Made by a program: the position numbers and the translations under genes. DNA of 64,000 bases from Scalindua sp964437425 (GTDB lineage: Bacteria; Planctomycetota; Brocadiia; Brocadiales; Scalinduaceae). Below, piece after piece: positions 38,510-47,283 of this stretch (the stretch's first letter is position 1; each line of letters opens with the position of its first letter). Where the stretch lies: NCBI GenBank assembly GCA_964437425.1, contig CAYTGO010000011.1, positions 1-64,000 of the forward strand, in the 5' to 3' direction. The notes under the pieces were generated by a model. The model saw only the letters and a list, made by a program, of their open reading frames with translations, was not told the origin of the DNA and did no database searches.

Positions 38510-38764
38510 TATATTCTCAATAATTCAGCAGCTTCTTCAGGGGGTGTTGGATTAATATAAAACCCGGTCCCCCACTCAAATCCAGCTATATTTGTAAGCC
38601 TTGGTATTATTTCTATATGCCAATGGAAATATTCTGATTCTGTTACATTAAATGGAGCGCTATGTATTATGTAATTATATGGTGGAAAGTCTAAGGTTTC
38701 TTCTAACTTTGTAAGAACGCTCTTTAAAACGTGTGCAAGTTCTTTTGCCTCGACCCCCTGTAAG
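38509..38764 (-). CDS. galT: Galactose-1-phosphate uridylyltransferase-like protein, C-terminal fragment
   Basis: 85 C-terminal residues survive before the gap. YFHWHIEIIPRLTNIAGFEW holds the His-x-His active-site pattern (HWH) of the GalT branch, and GTGFYINPTPPEEAA ends the protein. About 240 residues are missing, far more than the 100 N, because the sequence on the other side of the gap belongs to the neighbouring cytochrome gene's end. Confidence 0.85.
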
Positions 38765-38864
38765 NNNNNNNNNNNNNNNNNNNNNNNNNNNNNNNNNNNN
38801 NNNNNNNNNNNNNNNNNNNNNNNNNNNNNNNNNNNNNNNNNNNNNNNNNNNNNNNNNNNNNNNN
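38765..38864. other. Scaffold gap (100 N) covering most of galT
   Basis: Between the C-terminal galT fragment and DNA just downstream of the UshA-cytochrome gene. The true gap should be near 700 bp if galT is normal length. Confidence 0.9.
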
Positions 38865-38887
38865 TCTCTATTAAATCAATCAATTTT

Positions 38888-40303
38888 TCATTTCTCTTCA
38901 CTTGGATGTTTAATCTTTTGCCAGTAATCATTAAATTCGAAATTCGGGCTGTGTTCATCATTGTGACAGATTTCACAGTTCTCAACACTCACCCTGCCGT
39001 AGTCACTTGATTGTGTCTCCTTGTGATCACTTCCGGCTCCATGACAACTTTCACAGCCAACGTCCTTCAGTTCCGGTGTTGACTCCATAGTTTCAAAACC
39101 GGTGAAGTAATTTAAACCGATAACATGACACTCTACACACTCAGGATCGTACTCGTGTTCGGCCTTCACTAACGTCTCATAAGCTGAAGCGTGACCGGTG
39201 CCTTCCCAGTGCTTAAAGATCTTGTTGTGACAAACAGCACAATCATCATTAGCGATAAAGGTCAGGTTCGAAGGTAGATCACTCTTAAAAACCTGTGCCA
39301 GCAACTCTTCATCCTTAAGCCTCTCCTGATAAATTCTTAATAGCATTGCAATATCAGGTGAATCTGCAAATCTTTCATCTAAAGGCGTTATCTCAATGAC
39401 GGGTGGAAGGCGATTAAAATACTCGTCTTCACCTGTCTGCTTCTGTTGTGGCGATAGAGTAATTTTTCCCACATATTTACCCTTCTCTCCTACAGGTATT
39501 ACGTATGTATTTTTGACTTTCTCACGATAAAGGTCTGGTCTGTCAACCAGGTGGCCTGAGATTATTAAGTCCAGTTCAGGACAGGCTTCCGCGATTTTCA
39601 CAGACTCATCCATTTCCGCATGTGAGAGAAGTATCAGTATATCTGTTTTATCACGCAGATCACTTAGTAAAGGCGTAAGTGATACAACGGGGTCCATAAT
39701 CTCCATGTCCTGATAAGCACTTTCAACAAGTCCCGGTGACACAATACCTAAGATACCAACACTTAGCATCGTATCCTCTGTCTTTATCTCTTTTATCACA
39801 TATGGATTAATTCCCAACACCTCAGTAGCAAAAACTATATTACTTGATATGAGATCTACATTACTTATCTGGGAAAGATAGCCTAGCAAATCAGTTCCCA
39901 TTTCAAGGTCCTTTTCGCCAAGGTTATGTGCAACATAACCCATCAGGTCTAATGATTCAAACGCTGTCTCCATCTTGATTTCATCTTGCCTGCCGACTTT
40001 ACCGGTTAGATCACCCAGGCTTAATAGGAGCAGGTTTTCATCTTTTTCCCTGAGATGATTGATTAAAGTATGTCGCTTCGAGAATCCACCAAGCTGTTTC
40101 TCTGAGCATCCACAAGGCTCCAGATAACCATTCTCTTCTCCGGTGAATACAACGTGTATATCTGCCGCGTATGATGCTATATTCGAGTTTTCATCGGTCT
40201 CTTTTCCACAAAGACTATTGCAACCCTGATTGAATAAGAACAGCAGCAAGGAAAGAATAACGCATGTCTTCAAAACTGTAATTTGGCTTGTAAGTCTGAT
40301 CAT
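38888..40303 (-). CDS. UshA-like protein fused to tetrahaem cytochrome c domain
   Basis: 471 residues. A signal peptide or lipid anchor (LFLFNQGC) is followed by a calcineurin-type 5'-nucleotidase-like domain (about 45-300). In it GGFSKRHTL, SLGDLTG and LIISGH are kept, but the first metal motif (normally DxH) is replaced by GEENGYLEPCGCS, and the NHE motif by GEKDLEMG. The C-terminal ~120 residues contain four CxxCH haem sites (CAVCH, CVECH, CESCH, CEICH) in a cytochrome c-554-like spacing. An YLEPCGC motif is known from the 'UshA-like (seleno)protein' group. Probably a periplasmic redox protein. Confidence 0.87.
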   Translation of the reverse strand: MIRLTSQITVLKTCVILSLLLFLFNQGCNSLCGKETDENSNIASYAADIHVVFTGEENGYLEPCGCSEKQLGGFSKRHTLINHLREKDENLLLLSLGDLTGKVGRQDEIKMETAFESLDLMGYVAHNLGEKDLEMGTDLLGYLSQISNVDLISSNIVFATEVLGINPYVIKEIKTEDTMLSVGILGIVSPGLVESAYQDMEIMDPVVSLTPLLSDLRDKTDILILLSHAEMDESVKIAEACPELDLIISGHLVDRPDLYREKVKNTYVIPVGEKGKYVGKITLSPQQKQTGEDEYFNRLPPVIEITPLDERFADSPDIAMLLRIYQERLKDEELLAQVFKSDLPSNLTFIANDDCAVCHNKIFKHWEGTGHASAYETLVKAEHEYDPECVECHVIGLNYFTGFETMESTPELKDVGCESCHGAGSDHKETQSSDYGRVSVENCEICHNDEHSPNFEFNDYWQKIKHPSEEK

Positions 40304-40447
40304 AATAAACTTTCATACACCGCAAAATGGAAAAACTACCGGATAGCAGGTAATGCGATTAAGGATATTGTAAATCATGGCTTTTTCATTACAATAACAT
40401 TATATAAAACGGCATGAGTCAAAACAACTTCTTACTCTTTCTTTAAA

Positions 40448-41733
40448 ATGAAGAAATACCCTGTATTTAAGACTAAAATCATTGTCATTGTTATAATGAT
40501 AATGATTTACTCTGTGGCAGATGTTCTTAGTGCACAAGAACTTAACACTTCATGGTCGGCCTTTCGTCATGATTCCATGAACACAGGACGAAGCTCACTA
40601 CAGGGACCTGTAGGTAATAATCTTAAATGGAGCTTTGCAACCGGTGGCAGTGTAGATTCATCTCCGGTGCTTGATCAAAACGGAACAATTTACATTGGTT
40701 CACAGGACAAGACCCTTTATGCACTAAAACCTGATGGCACGCGCAAATGGTCGTATGATGTTGGAACCAAGATATTTTCAACTCCGGCAATAGATCTAAA
40801 TAACGTTATTTATGTATGCGCATGGAATGGTAAATTATTCGCTCTGGATCTGGAAGGTAAGCCCAGATGGAGTGCGCAGATAAAAGGAAGGATCGCTTCA
40901 TCCCCTGCAATTTCTGCGAAAGGAAATATTTTCGTCTGTTCAGACAATTACTACTTATACAAGGTAAATCACACTGGAAGAATTTTATGGGCATTTGCCA
41001 CACACAAGTATGTGGACTCTTCCCCTGCAATAGATAATGAAGGTACAGTATATTTTGGTTCAAATGACAGTTATGTATACGCTCTTGACCCTGATGGCAA
41101 ACTTAAGTGGCATTTCAAAACAAAGGGACAGATAACTTCATCACCGGCAATTGGACCGGACGGCACAATTTACCAGGGGTGTAATGACGGCAGATTATAT
41201 GCTTTAAATCCGGATGGTACTCAAAAGTGGTATTTCCAGACAAAAAAATGGATTGATTCCTCACCGGCCGTCAGTAAGGATGGAAATGTATACTTTGGAT
41301 CTAACGATGGAAGCCTGTATGCACTTAGCTCCGGTGGCATTTTACGATGGACTTTCAGGACTAATGGAGTTATAACTTCATCTCCGGCAATTGATTCGGA
41401 TGAAAACGTTTTTTTCGGATCCTGGGACAAAAAATTGTACGCTTTAAGCTCTGATGGAACGTTTTTGTGGAGTTTTACTACCGGTGGTATAGTNNNNNNN
41501 NNNNNNNNNNNNNNNNNNNNNNNNNNNNNNNNNNNNNNNNNNNNNNNNNNNNNNNNNNNNNNNNNNNNNNNNNNNNNNNNNNNNNNNNNNNNNACGCTTT
41601 AAGCTCTGATGGAACGTTTTTGTGGAGTTTTACTACCGGTGGTATAGTAAAATCATCACCGACTATAGGGCCGGACAGAACTCTCTATTTTGGCTCTTCA
41701 GATGGCAATCTTTATGCTATCGGTGAGAAATAA
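40448..41733 (+). CDS. PQQ-repeat beta-propeller protein, exported (assembly gap inside)
   Basis: A signal peptide (IIVIVIMIMIYSVADVLSAQ) is followed by about eight ~40-residue repeats with the pattern SSPAI-DGTIYxGSxDxxLYAL-DGxxKW, the PQQ/beta-propeller repeat. The gene is split by 100 N. The 55 bases before the N (41439-41493) equal the 55 after it (41594-41648). Deleting the N and one copy removes 155 bases, restores one frame, and gives 376 residues, one fewer than the tandem paralogue at 41825. No cofactor-site residues or enzyme motifs are evident; likely a scaffold or binding propeller. Confidence 0.85.
41494..41593. other. Spurious scaffold gap (100 N) with 55-bp overlapping ends
   Basis: The two contig ends share an exact 55-base sequence, so the gap probably has negative length. 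See the matching finding. Confidence 0.9.
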
Positions 41734-41824
41734 CAATAGGTATGTGATTAGAAAGTGGATTCCTTCCGAAAGGAAAGAACTTTAGTCACTTTAGATCACT
41801 TCACACTTTAGACACTTATTTATT

Positions 41825-42958
41825 ATGTATAAAAAAACATTTATCATTTTAAGTATTGCACTTATTTTAGTTATAGGTTTTGGCGTTCACTTTTCTCATG
41901 CAGAAACAGCTGGTCCTCCGTGGCAGATGTTTAGGCATGATTTGAGACACACCGGTGTAAGCCCTTTTAAGGGAGCACAAACCAACAACCTTAAATGGAA
42001 GTTTGCAGTTGAGAAGAGAATTACATCCTCACCTGCAATTGGAGCGGATGAAACAATATATTTTGGCTCGGTAGATGGTAAGCTTTATGCGGTAAGCCAT
42101 GAGGGAAAGCTTGTCTGGGCATATGAGACAGGAGGAGAAGTAACTTCATCTCCCGCTATTGGGATTGACGGCACAATATATGTCGGTTCAAGAGACAAAA
42201 AACTTTACGCAATAAAGCCTGATGGCACTCTCAAGTGGACTTATAAAACAGAGGGAGAAATTTACTCATCACCTACTATAGACAAAAACAATAATATCTA
42301 TTTCGGATCTGCAGACGGTTATCTCTACGTAATAGATGAAGGTGGAAACCTGAAATGGAATTTCATGAACAACACATACAGTTCTATTAGTTCTTCACCA
42401 TCAATTGGTCCTGATGGGAGTGTTTACTTCCTCATAAGCAAAGGTATTGTTAATGCTTTAGATTCGGATGGAGAATTTAAGTGGCACTTAAGGATTGGGA
42501 GCAATATTTATCAGTCCTTCTCCTCACCTGTTGTAGGTGAAGACGGGGTTGTTTATGTGGGATCAGAAAATGGTATTGTTTATGCAATTAACCCTGACGG
42601 TACTATAAAATGGAGGGTTAATACCGGAAAGAGCGTTCAATCCTCACCGGCATTAGACAGTGATGGCACAATATATTTCGGTTCTTACAACAAGGAGATA
42701 TACGCGATCAACTCCAACTGCACCCTTAAATGGAAATTCAAGACTAACGGCTGGATTGAGTCATCACCGGCAGTAGACTCAGAGGGAACTACCTACATAG
42801 GCTCTACCGATGGCAATCTTTATGCCATAGACACAAAAGGCGAGTTGAAGTGGAGTTATCAAGCAGGTGGTTGGATTGAGTCCTCACCATTAATCGGTTC
42901 AGACGGCACAATATATTTTGGTTCAAATGATAATCATTTGTACGCTATCGGTAATTAA
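41825..42958 (+). CDS. PQQ-repeat beta-propeller protein, tandem paralogue
   Basis: 377 residues. A signal peptide (ILSIALILVIGFGVHFSHAE) and then MFRHDLRHTGVSPFKG, matching FRHDSMNTGRSSLQG of the neighbour. The rest is beta-propeller repeats of the form SSPAI-DGTIYFGS-LYAI. Repeat 4-5 departs from the consensus (SISSSPSIGPDGSVYFLISK and YQSFSSPVVGEDGVVYVGS), so some blades have diverged. It follows its paralogue by 91 bases and is probably a duplication. The spacer contains ACTTTAG-type repeats. Confidence 0.88.
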   Translation: MYKKTFIILSIALILVIGFGVHFSHAETAGPPWQMFRHDLRHTGVSPFKGAQTNNLKWKFAVEKRITSSPAIGADETIYFGSVDGKLYAVSHEGKLVWAYETGGEVTSSPAIGIDGTIYVGSRDKKLYAIKPDGTLKWTYKTEGEIYSSPTIDKNNNIYFGSADGYLYVIDEGGNLKWNFMNNTYSSISSSPSIGPDGSVYFLISKGIVNALDSDGEFKWHLRIGSNIYQSFSSPVVGEDGVVYVGSENGIVYAINPDGTIKWRVNTGKSVQSSPALDSDGTIYFGSYNKEIYAINSNCTLKWKFKTNGWIESSPAVDSEGTTYIGSTDGNLYAIDTKGELKWSYQAGGWIESSPLIGSDGTIYFGSNDNHLYAIGN

Positions 42959-43046
42959 GTAACACGTTACATTAACTTTAGGCATTTTAGTTCGCTTTAG
43001 TCACTTCAAACCTGGCTGCGGCTATGCCGCACAATGAGGATTAATT

Positions 43047-44060
43047 ATGATAATTGTAATGAAACCAACTGCAGATCAGAGTGAAATAGATCATGTAGTT
43101 GAAAAGGTCGAGGAAGTTGGATGTAAAACAACACTATTGGAAGGTACCAATAGGAAGGTAATTGCCGTAATCGGTGATAAACGCGATATTCCACCTGAAT
43201 ACTGGGACACAATACCCGGTGTGGAAAAAGCTGTTCCGATCCTGACACCATACAAATTAGCCAGTCGTGAAGTCAGAAAAGCTGATACTGAAATCAAGAT
43301 TAATGATCAGGTTCTGGGAGGCAAAAAGATAGGCGTGATCGCCGGACCTTGTGCGGTAGAGAGCCAGGATCAGATTAATTTTATAGCAGAGGGAGTAAAG
43401 AAAGCAGGCGCTATTGCACTTAGAGGAGGCGCATTCAAACCCAGGACCAGCCCCTATTCCTTCCAGGGACTTAAAGAGGAAGGGCTTGAATATCTGGCCA
43501 AAGCAAGAGAGGCTACAGGGCTGGCTATCGTCACAGAGATACTCAGCCCGGATCATATTGACCTGGTAAGCAGCTACGTTGATGTGTTGCAGATTGGAAC
43601 GAGAAACATGGCCAACTTTCTGTTACTGGAGGCAGTCGGCAAATGTAATAAGCCGGTCATTTTAAAGCGTGGAATGTCAGCAACTCTAGATGAATTTTTA
43701 CTTGCAGGCGAATATATACTCTCACACGGCAACCCGAATGTTATTTTGTGTGAAAGAGGGATACGAACATTTGAGACACATACGAGGTTTACCCTGTCAT
43801 TAAGTACTATTCCGCATCTCAAACTATTGACGCATCTACCTGTTATATCCGACCCAAGTCACGGTACAGGTGTGCGGGAGCTGGTAGCCCCTATGTCCAA
43901 GGGCTCAATCGCCGTTGGTGCCGATGGATTGATACTGGAAGTTCACAAAGACCCTGAGAAGTCATTTGTTGACGGTCCGCAGGCACTGACGATAGAGAGT
44001 TTTGGAGATCTGATGAAGGAAGCAGCTGCGGTTGCAGAAGCTGTAGGAAGAGAGATTTGA
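43047..44060 (+). CDS. aroF: 3-deoxy-7-phosphoheptulonate synthase, type I-beta (AroF-like)
   Basis: 337 residues. First step of the shikimate pathway. Residues 1-70 form a ferredoxin-like regulatory domain (MIIVMKPTADQSEIDHVVEK), and the barrel has VIAGPCAVESQDQI, LRGGAFKPRTSPYSFQG, VLQIGTRNMANF and LSLSTIPHLK with DPSHGTGVRELVAPM, the I-beta signature. The end overlaps the start of the next gene. Confidence 0.93.
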   Translation: MIIVMKPTADQSEIDHVVEKVEEVGCKTTLLEGTNRKVIAVIGDKRDIPPEYWDTIPGVEKAVPILTPYKLASREVRKADTEIKINDQVLGGKKIGVIAGPCAVESQDQINFIAEGVKKAGAIALRGGAFKPRTSPYSFQGLKEEGLEYLAKAREATGLAIVTEILSPDHIDLVSSYVDVLQIGTRNMANFLLLEAVGKCNKPVILKRGMSATLDEFLLAGEYILSHGNPNVILCERGIRTFETHTRFTLSLSTIPHLKLLTHLPVISDPSHGTGVRELVAPMSKGSIAVGADGLILEVHKDPEKSFVDGPQALTIESFGDLMKEAAAVAEAVGREI

Positions 44061-44557
44061 GGAGAAGAGATAAAGAGATTGCCAGCTATGCAGAGGTAGA
44101 GGAGTTACTGTCAAATGCTTTAGTTGGAAGATTGGGTACCTGTTCAAATAATATTCCATATATAACACCTGTCAATTACGTCTATGATAATGATAAGATA
44201 TATTTTCATAGCGCACATGAAGGCCGGAAAATTGAGAATATAAGACACAATCAACAGGTGTGCTTTGAGATAGACAAGATTATATCAATCATTCCCGGCA
44301 TGCGCATGCCATGTGGATCCACAACTGAGTATAAGAGTGTAATTGTGTTTGGTGATATAAGGGTAGTTGTTGATATAGATGAGAAAACCGATGCCTTAAA
44401 CAAGCTTATTGAAAAATATGCTCCAGAGGCACCGAGGCTGCCCCACTCTTCTGAAGCAGCAGAAAGAACAAACGTACTCGTAATTGATGTAAAAGAGATT
44501 ACCGCAAAACAGAGCCCGATCGGCAAGAAAGTTGTGATTAGACCAACAGGAAAATGA
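44057..44557 (+). CDS. Pyridoxamine 5'-phosphate oxidase-fold flavin protein
   Basis: 166 residues. The split-barrel family blocks are ALVGRLGTCSNNIPYITPVNY and IYFHSAHEGRKIENIRHNQQVCFEID. These proteins bind FMN or related flavins; the substrate is unknown and antibiotic-modifying relatives exist. Translation starts at TTG, overlapping the aroF stop (TTGA), with GGAAGAGAGA upstream. Confidence 0.8.
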   Translation: MRRRDKEIASYAEVEELLSNALVGRLGTCSNNIPYITPVNYVYDNDKIYFHSAHEGRKIENIRHNQQVCFEIDKIISIIPGMRMPCGSTTEYKSVIVFGDIRVVVDIDEKTDALNKLIEKYAPEAPRLPHSSEAAERTNVLVIDVKEITAKQSPIGKKVVIRPTGK

Positions 44558-44657
44558 AATAGTTTTATTGTTTTTTAAAAAAGTTAGAATTAATTGAAAT
44601 AATTAAAACAGTATTATCAAACACGTGATTAGCGTAAGAGAATAGGAGAAAATTATA

Positions 44658-45881
44658 ATGGTACAAAGAAATAAGAATATTGCAAAACTACAGGCAGGAT
44701 ATCTGTTTCCTGAGATTGGAAGACGTAAAAAGGCTCTTTTAGAAAAAGAGCCGGATGCTAAATTAATAAGCCTTGGAATTGGAAACACCACCGAACCTCT
44801 AACTAAACATATTGTTGAGGGACTTAATAAAGAGGTAAACAAACTTGGTACATCTGAAGGATACACCGGATATGATGATGATGCACAGGCCCAGGCATTT
44901 CTGGACAAATTAAAAACCAGAATTTCACAGAACTGGTATAACGGTATTGTAGGTACTGATGAGATCATTGTCTCAGATGGATCAAAACCAGATTGCGGAA
45001 GACTGTTCTTCCTATTTGGCAATGATGTGTCAATTGCGGTCCAGGACCCTGCATATCCGGTATATGTAGATGGATCAGTAATGATCGGTGCAACCGGTGA
45101 TTATAATTCTGACTCAGAAGAGTTTGACGGTATAGAATATATGAGATGTACCGCAGAGAATGATTTTTTTCCTGATTTATCAAAAGTTAAAAGAACAGAT
45201 TTGATCTATATATGCTCACCAAATAATCCTACAGGTGCAGTTGCAACAAAAGAAGAACTTAAAGAGCTGGTTGATTTTGCAAGAAAGAACAGATCAATAA
45301 TTATCTTTGATGCTGCTTATTCCGAATTTATTAAAGAGGAAGGTTTGCCAAGGTCAATCTTCGAGATTGAAGGTGCCAGGGAGTGTGCTATTGAGGTCAG
45401 TTCATTGTCAAAGCCTGCCGGATTTACAGGTGTCAGGCTCGGCTGGACAATTGTCCCAAAAGAGCTGAAATTTGATGATGGAGAGAGCGTAGGTAAGGAC
45501 TGGCAGAGAGTAGTGGGTACACTGTTTAACGGTTCATCAAATGTTGCCCAATGGGGAGCGATTGCAGCTTTGTCTGAAAAAGGCCAGTCTGAAATAAAGG
45601 AAACAGTGAATTACTACATGGAGAACGCTAGAATAATCAAGGAAGGACTGGATGGGTTGGGTATTAAGACTTATGGCGGAGTAAACTCTCCTTACATCTG
45701 GGCGGCATTCCCCGGTAAAAAGTCATGGGATGTTTTTGAAGATATCCTGACCAAAGCACATGTTGTCACTACACCCGGTGCAGGGTTTGGTAAGGCCGGT
45801 GAAGGATTTGTCAGGTTCTCAGCTTTCGGCAATACCAGTGATATCAAAGAAGCTGTTAAAAGGTTACAAGATAAATTATAA
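44658..45881 (+). CDS. dapL: LL-diaminopimelate aminotransferase
   Basis: 407 residues. A PLP enzyme converting tetrahydrodipicolinate directly to LL-diaminopimelate, the short lysine/peptidoglycan route found in plants, chlamydiae, planctomycetes and others. Blocks: YLFPEIGRRKKALLEKEPDAKLISLGIGNTTEPL-type N-terminus, ICSPNNPTGAVATKEEL, IIFDAAYSEFI, and SSLSKPAGFTGVRLGW with the PLP lysine. Complete. Confidence 0.93.
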   Translation: MVQRNKNIAKLQAGYLFPEIGRRKKALLEKEPDAKLISLGIGNTTEPLTKHIVEGLNKEVNKLGTSEGYTGYDDDAQAQAFLDKLKTRISQNWYNGIVGTDEIIVSDGSKPDCGRLFFLFGNDVSIAVQDPAYPVYVDGSVMIGATGDYNSDSEEFDGIEYMRCTAENDFFPDLSKVKRTDLIYICSPNNPTGAVATKEELKELVDFARKNRSIIIFDAAYSEFIKEEGLPRSIFEIEGARECAIEVSSLSKPAGFTGVRLGWTIVPKELKFDDGESVGKDWQRVVGTLFNGSSNVAQWGAIAALSEKGQSEIKETVNYYMENARIIKEGLDGLGIKTYGGVNSPYIWAAFPGKKSWDVFEDILTKAHVVTTPGAGFGKAGEGFVRFSAFGNTSDIKEAVKRLQDKL

Positions 45882-45908
45882 CGTTTTAGTACCTGAATTT
45901 ATTTAGTA

Positions 45909-45983
45909 ACGTAGCGGAAACCTTCAGGTTTCCATTTCCACGGTTAAGTGCATGAATGGAAGGCTAAAGCCATTCCGCTACGT
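45909..45983. repeat. 75-nt cruciform palindromic element upstream of trpS
   Basis: ACGTAGCGGAA (45909-45919) and TTCCGCTACGT (45973-45983) are perfect inverted ends. Inside, GGAAACC-TTCA-GGTTTCC (45916-45933) and GGCT-AA-AGCC flanked by AATGG/CCATT make two arms, so the whole could fold as a Y. It ends 16 bases before the trpS start. It looks like a small non-autonomous element rather than a terminator (no T-run). Confidence 0.75.
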
Positions 45984-45999
45984 CCTACAAATTACAACT

Positions 46000-46977
46000 A
46001 TGAAAAAACGATTATTCAGTGGTATTCAACCGAGTGGTGAAGTCCACATCGGGAACTACCTTGGCGCTATAAAGAATTGGATAAGTCTGCTTGATGACTA
46101 CGACTGTATCTTCTCAATTGTAGACTATCATGCTATAACGATAGAGTATGACCCCGGCATAATGCAGGAGAGGATCATCAATGCCGCGGCAACAAACATT
46201 GCCGCCGGCCTGGACCCTGATCGCTGCATCATATTTGTTCAATCACAGGTTCCTGAGCATACCGAGCTGACGTGGATACTAAATTCTCTGACGCCTATGG
46301 GAATTCTTGAAAGAATGACCCAGTTCAAGGACAAGGCACAACAGAACGAAAAGAATATTAACGTAGGACTGTTCGACTACCCGGTACTTCAAACTGCTGA
46401 CATCTTATTGTATAAAGGTCAGGCAGTACCTGTTGGAGAGGACCAGGTACAGCACATTGAGCTTTCACGTGAAATAGCAAGGAAGTTCAACACGAGATAT
46501 GGAGAGCTCTTCCCTGAGCCTCAACATCTTCTATCAAACGCACCCAGGATCATGGGACTGGACGGCAAGAATAAGATGAGTAAAAGCATGAACAACTACA
46601 TATCTCTTATCGAAGAACCGGAAGCTATCTGGAAGAAGTTATCGAGAGCGGTAACCGATGAAAACAGAAAGAGAAGAGATGATCCGGGAAACCCTGATAT
46701 CTGTAACGTCTACACCCTGCACAAATATTTCTCAACAGACTCAGAACTGGACAAGATTAATAAGGAGTGCAGAAGTGCAGAGATAGGATGTGTTGATTGC
46801 AAAAGAATACTCTCAGACAACATGATAAAAGAACTGGAACCTATCAGGAAAAAGAGTCTTGAATTAATTAATAACCCTGACCAGATAAAAGACACCCTTA
46901 ATACGGGTGCAGAGAAATGCAGAAAGATAGCTGAAGAGACGATGAAAGAAGTACGGTCGTTGATGGGACTGAGATAG
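46000..46977 (+). CDS. trpS: Tryptophanyl-tRNA synthetase
   Basis: About 325 residues. The start is taken at 46000 (MKKRLFSGIQPSGEVHIGNY), since the class I block PSGEVHIGNYLGA normally lies within the first 20 residues; an in-frame start at 45952 would place the palindromic element inside the protein. The second signature, NKMSKSMNNYISL, is present. Confidence 0.94.
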   Translation: MKKRLFSGIQPSGEVHIGNYLGAIKNWISLLDDYDCIFSIVDYHAITIEYDPGIMQERIINAAATNIAAGLDPDRCIIFVQSQVPEHTELTWILNSLTPMGILERMTQFKDKAQQNEKNINVGLFDYPVLQTADILLYKGQAVPVGEDQVQHIELSREIARKFNTRYGELFPEPQHLLSNAPRIMGLDGKNKMSKSMNNYISLIEEPEAIWKKLSRAVTDENRKRRDDPGNPDICNVYTLHKYFSTDSELDKINKECRSAEIGCVDCKRILSDNMIKELEPIRKKSLELINNPDQIKDTLNTGAEKCRKIAEETMKEVRSLMGLR

Positions 46978-47283
46978 ATTGTTGTTTTTAAATTCATTAA
47001 ATCTTCCCTGCCCGCCAGCTTGTTAGGCGGGAATAGTCAATATTCAATCCTGATTCCTGTCTTTCGTAGTTAAGTTTGTAATTAGTTATTCGTCATTCTT
47101 TTGTACTTTTGATTTTGGATTTCATTGGGATTTTGAGCTTTGACATTTGGATTTGTATATTGACCTTATCCTTTTCAATAGTCAATCCTTTAAGCCCCCC
47201 TCCCTCTTGTTTCCCATAATTCAATCTGATAATAGTTAGATTATTGAGGGTCGTTTAAGCTAAGGTTAAAGGAAATATAACTT
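46978..47283. other. Intergenic region with dispersed repeats
   Basis: 306 bp. It contains the hairpin CCCGCC-N9-GGCGGG at 47011-47031 and one copy of a 57-bp dispersed repeat (47098-47154). No supported gene. Confidence 0.6.
47098..47154. repeat. Dispersed 57-bp repeat, copy 1
   Basis: Starts CTTTTGTACTTTTGATTTTG and ends ATTTGGATTT. A second copy of equal length at 52555-52611 differs at about five positions. A shorter piece (TTTGACATTTGGATTTAC) occurs at 53399. Confidence 0.85.

Noticed and set aside
38865..38988. Reading the sequence right of the galT gap as the N-terminus of galT
   Set aside because: Those bases encode the end of the cytochrome-fusion gene in another frame and contain no GalT N-terminal motif.
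47011..47031. Terminator for trpS
   Set aside because: CCCGCC-N9-GGCGGG is a decent stem but no T-run follows; more likely part of a dispersed intergenic repeat.
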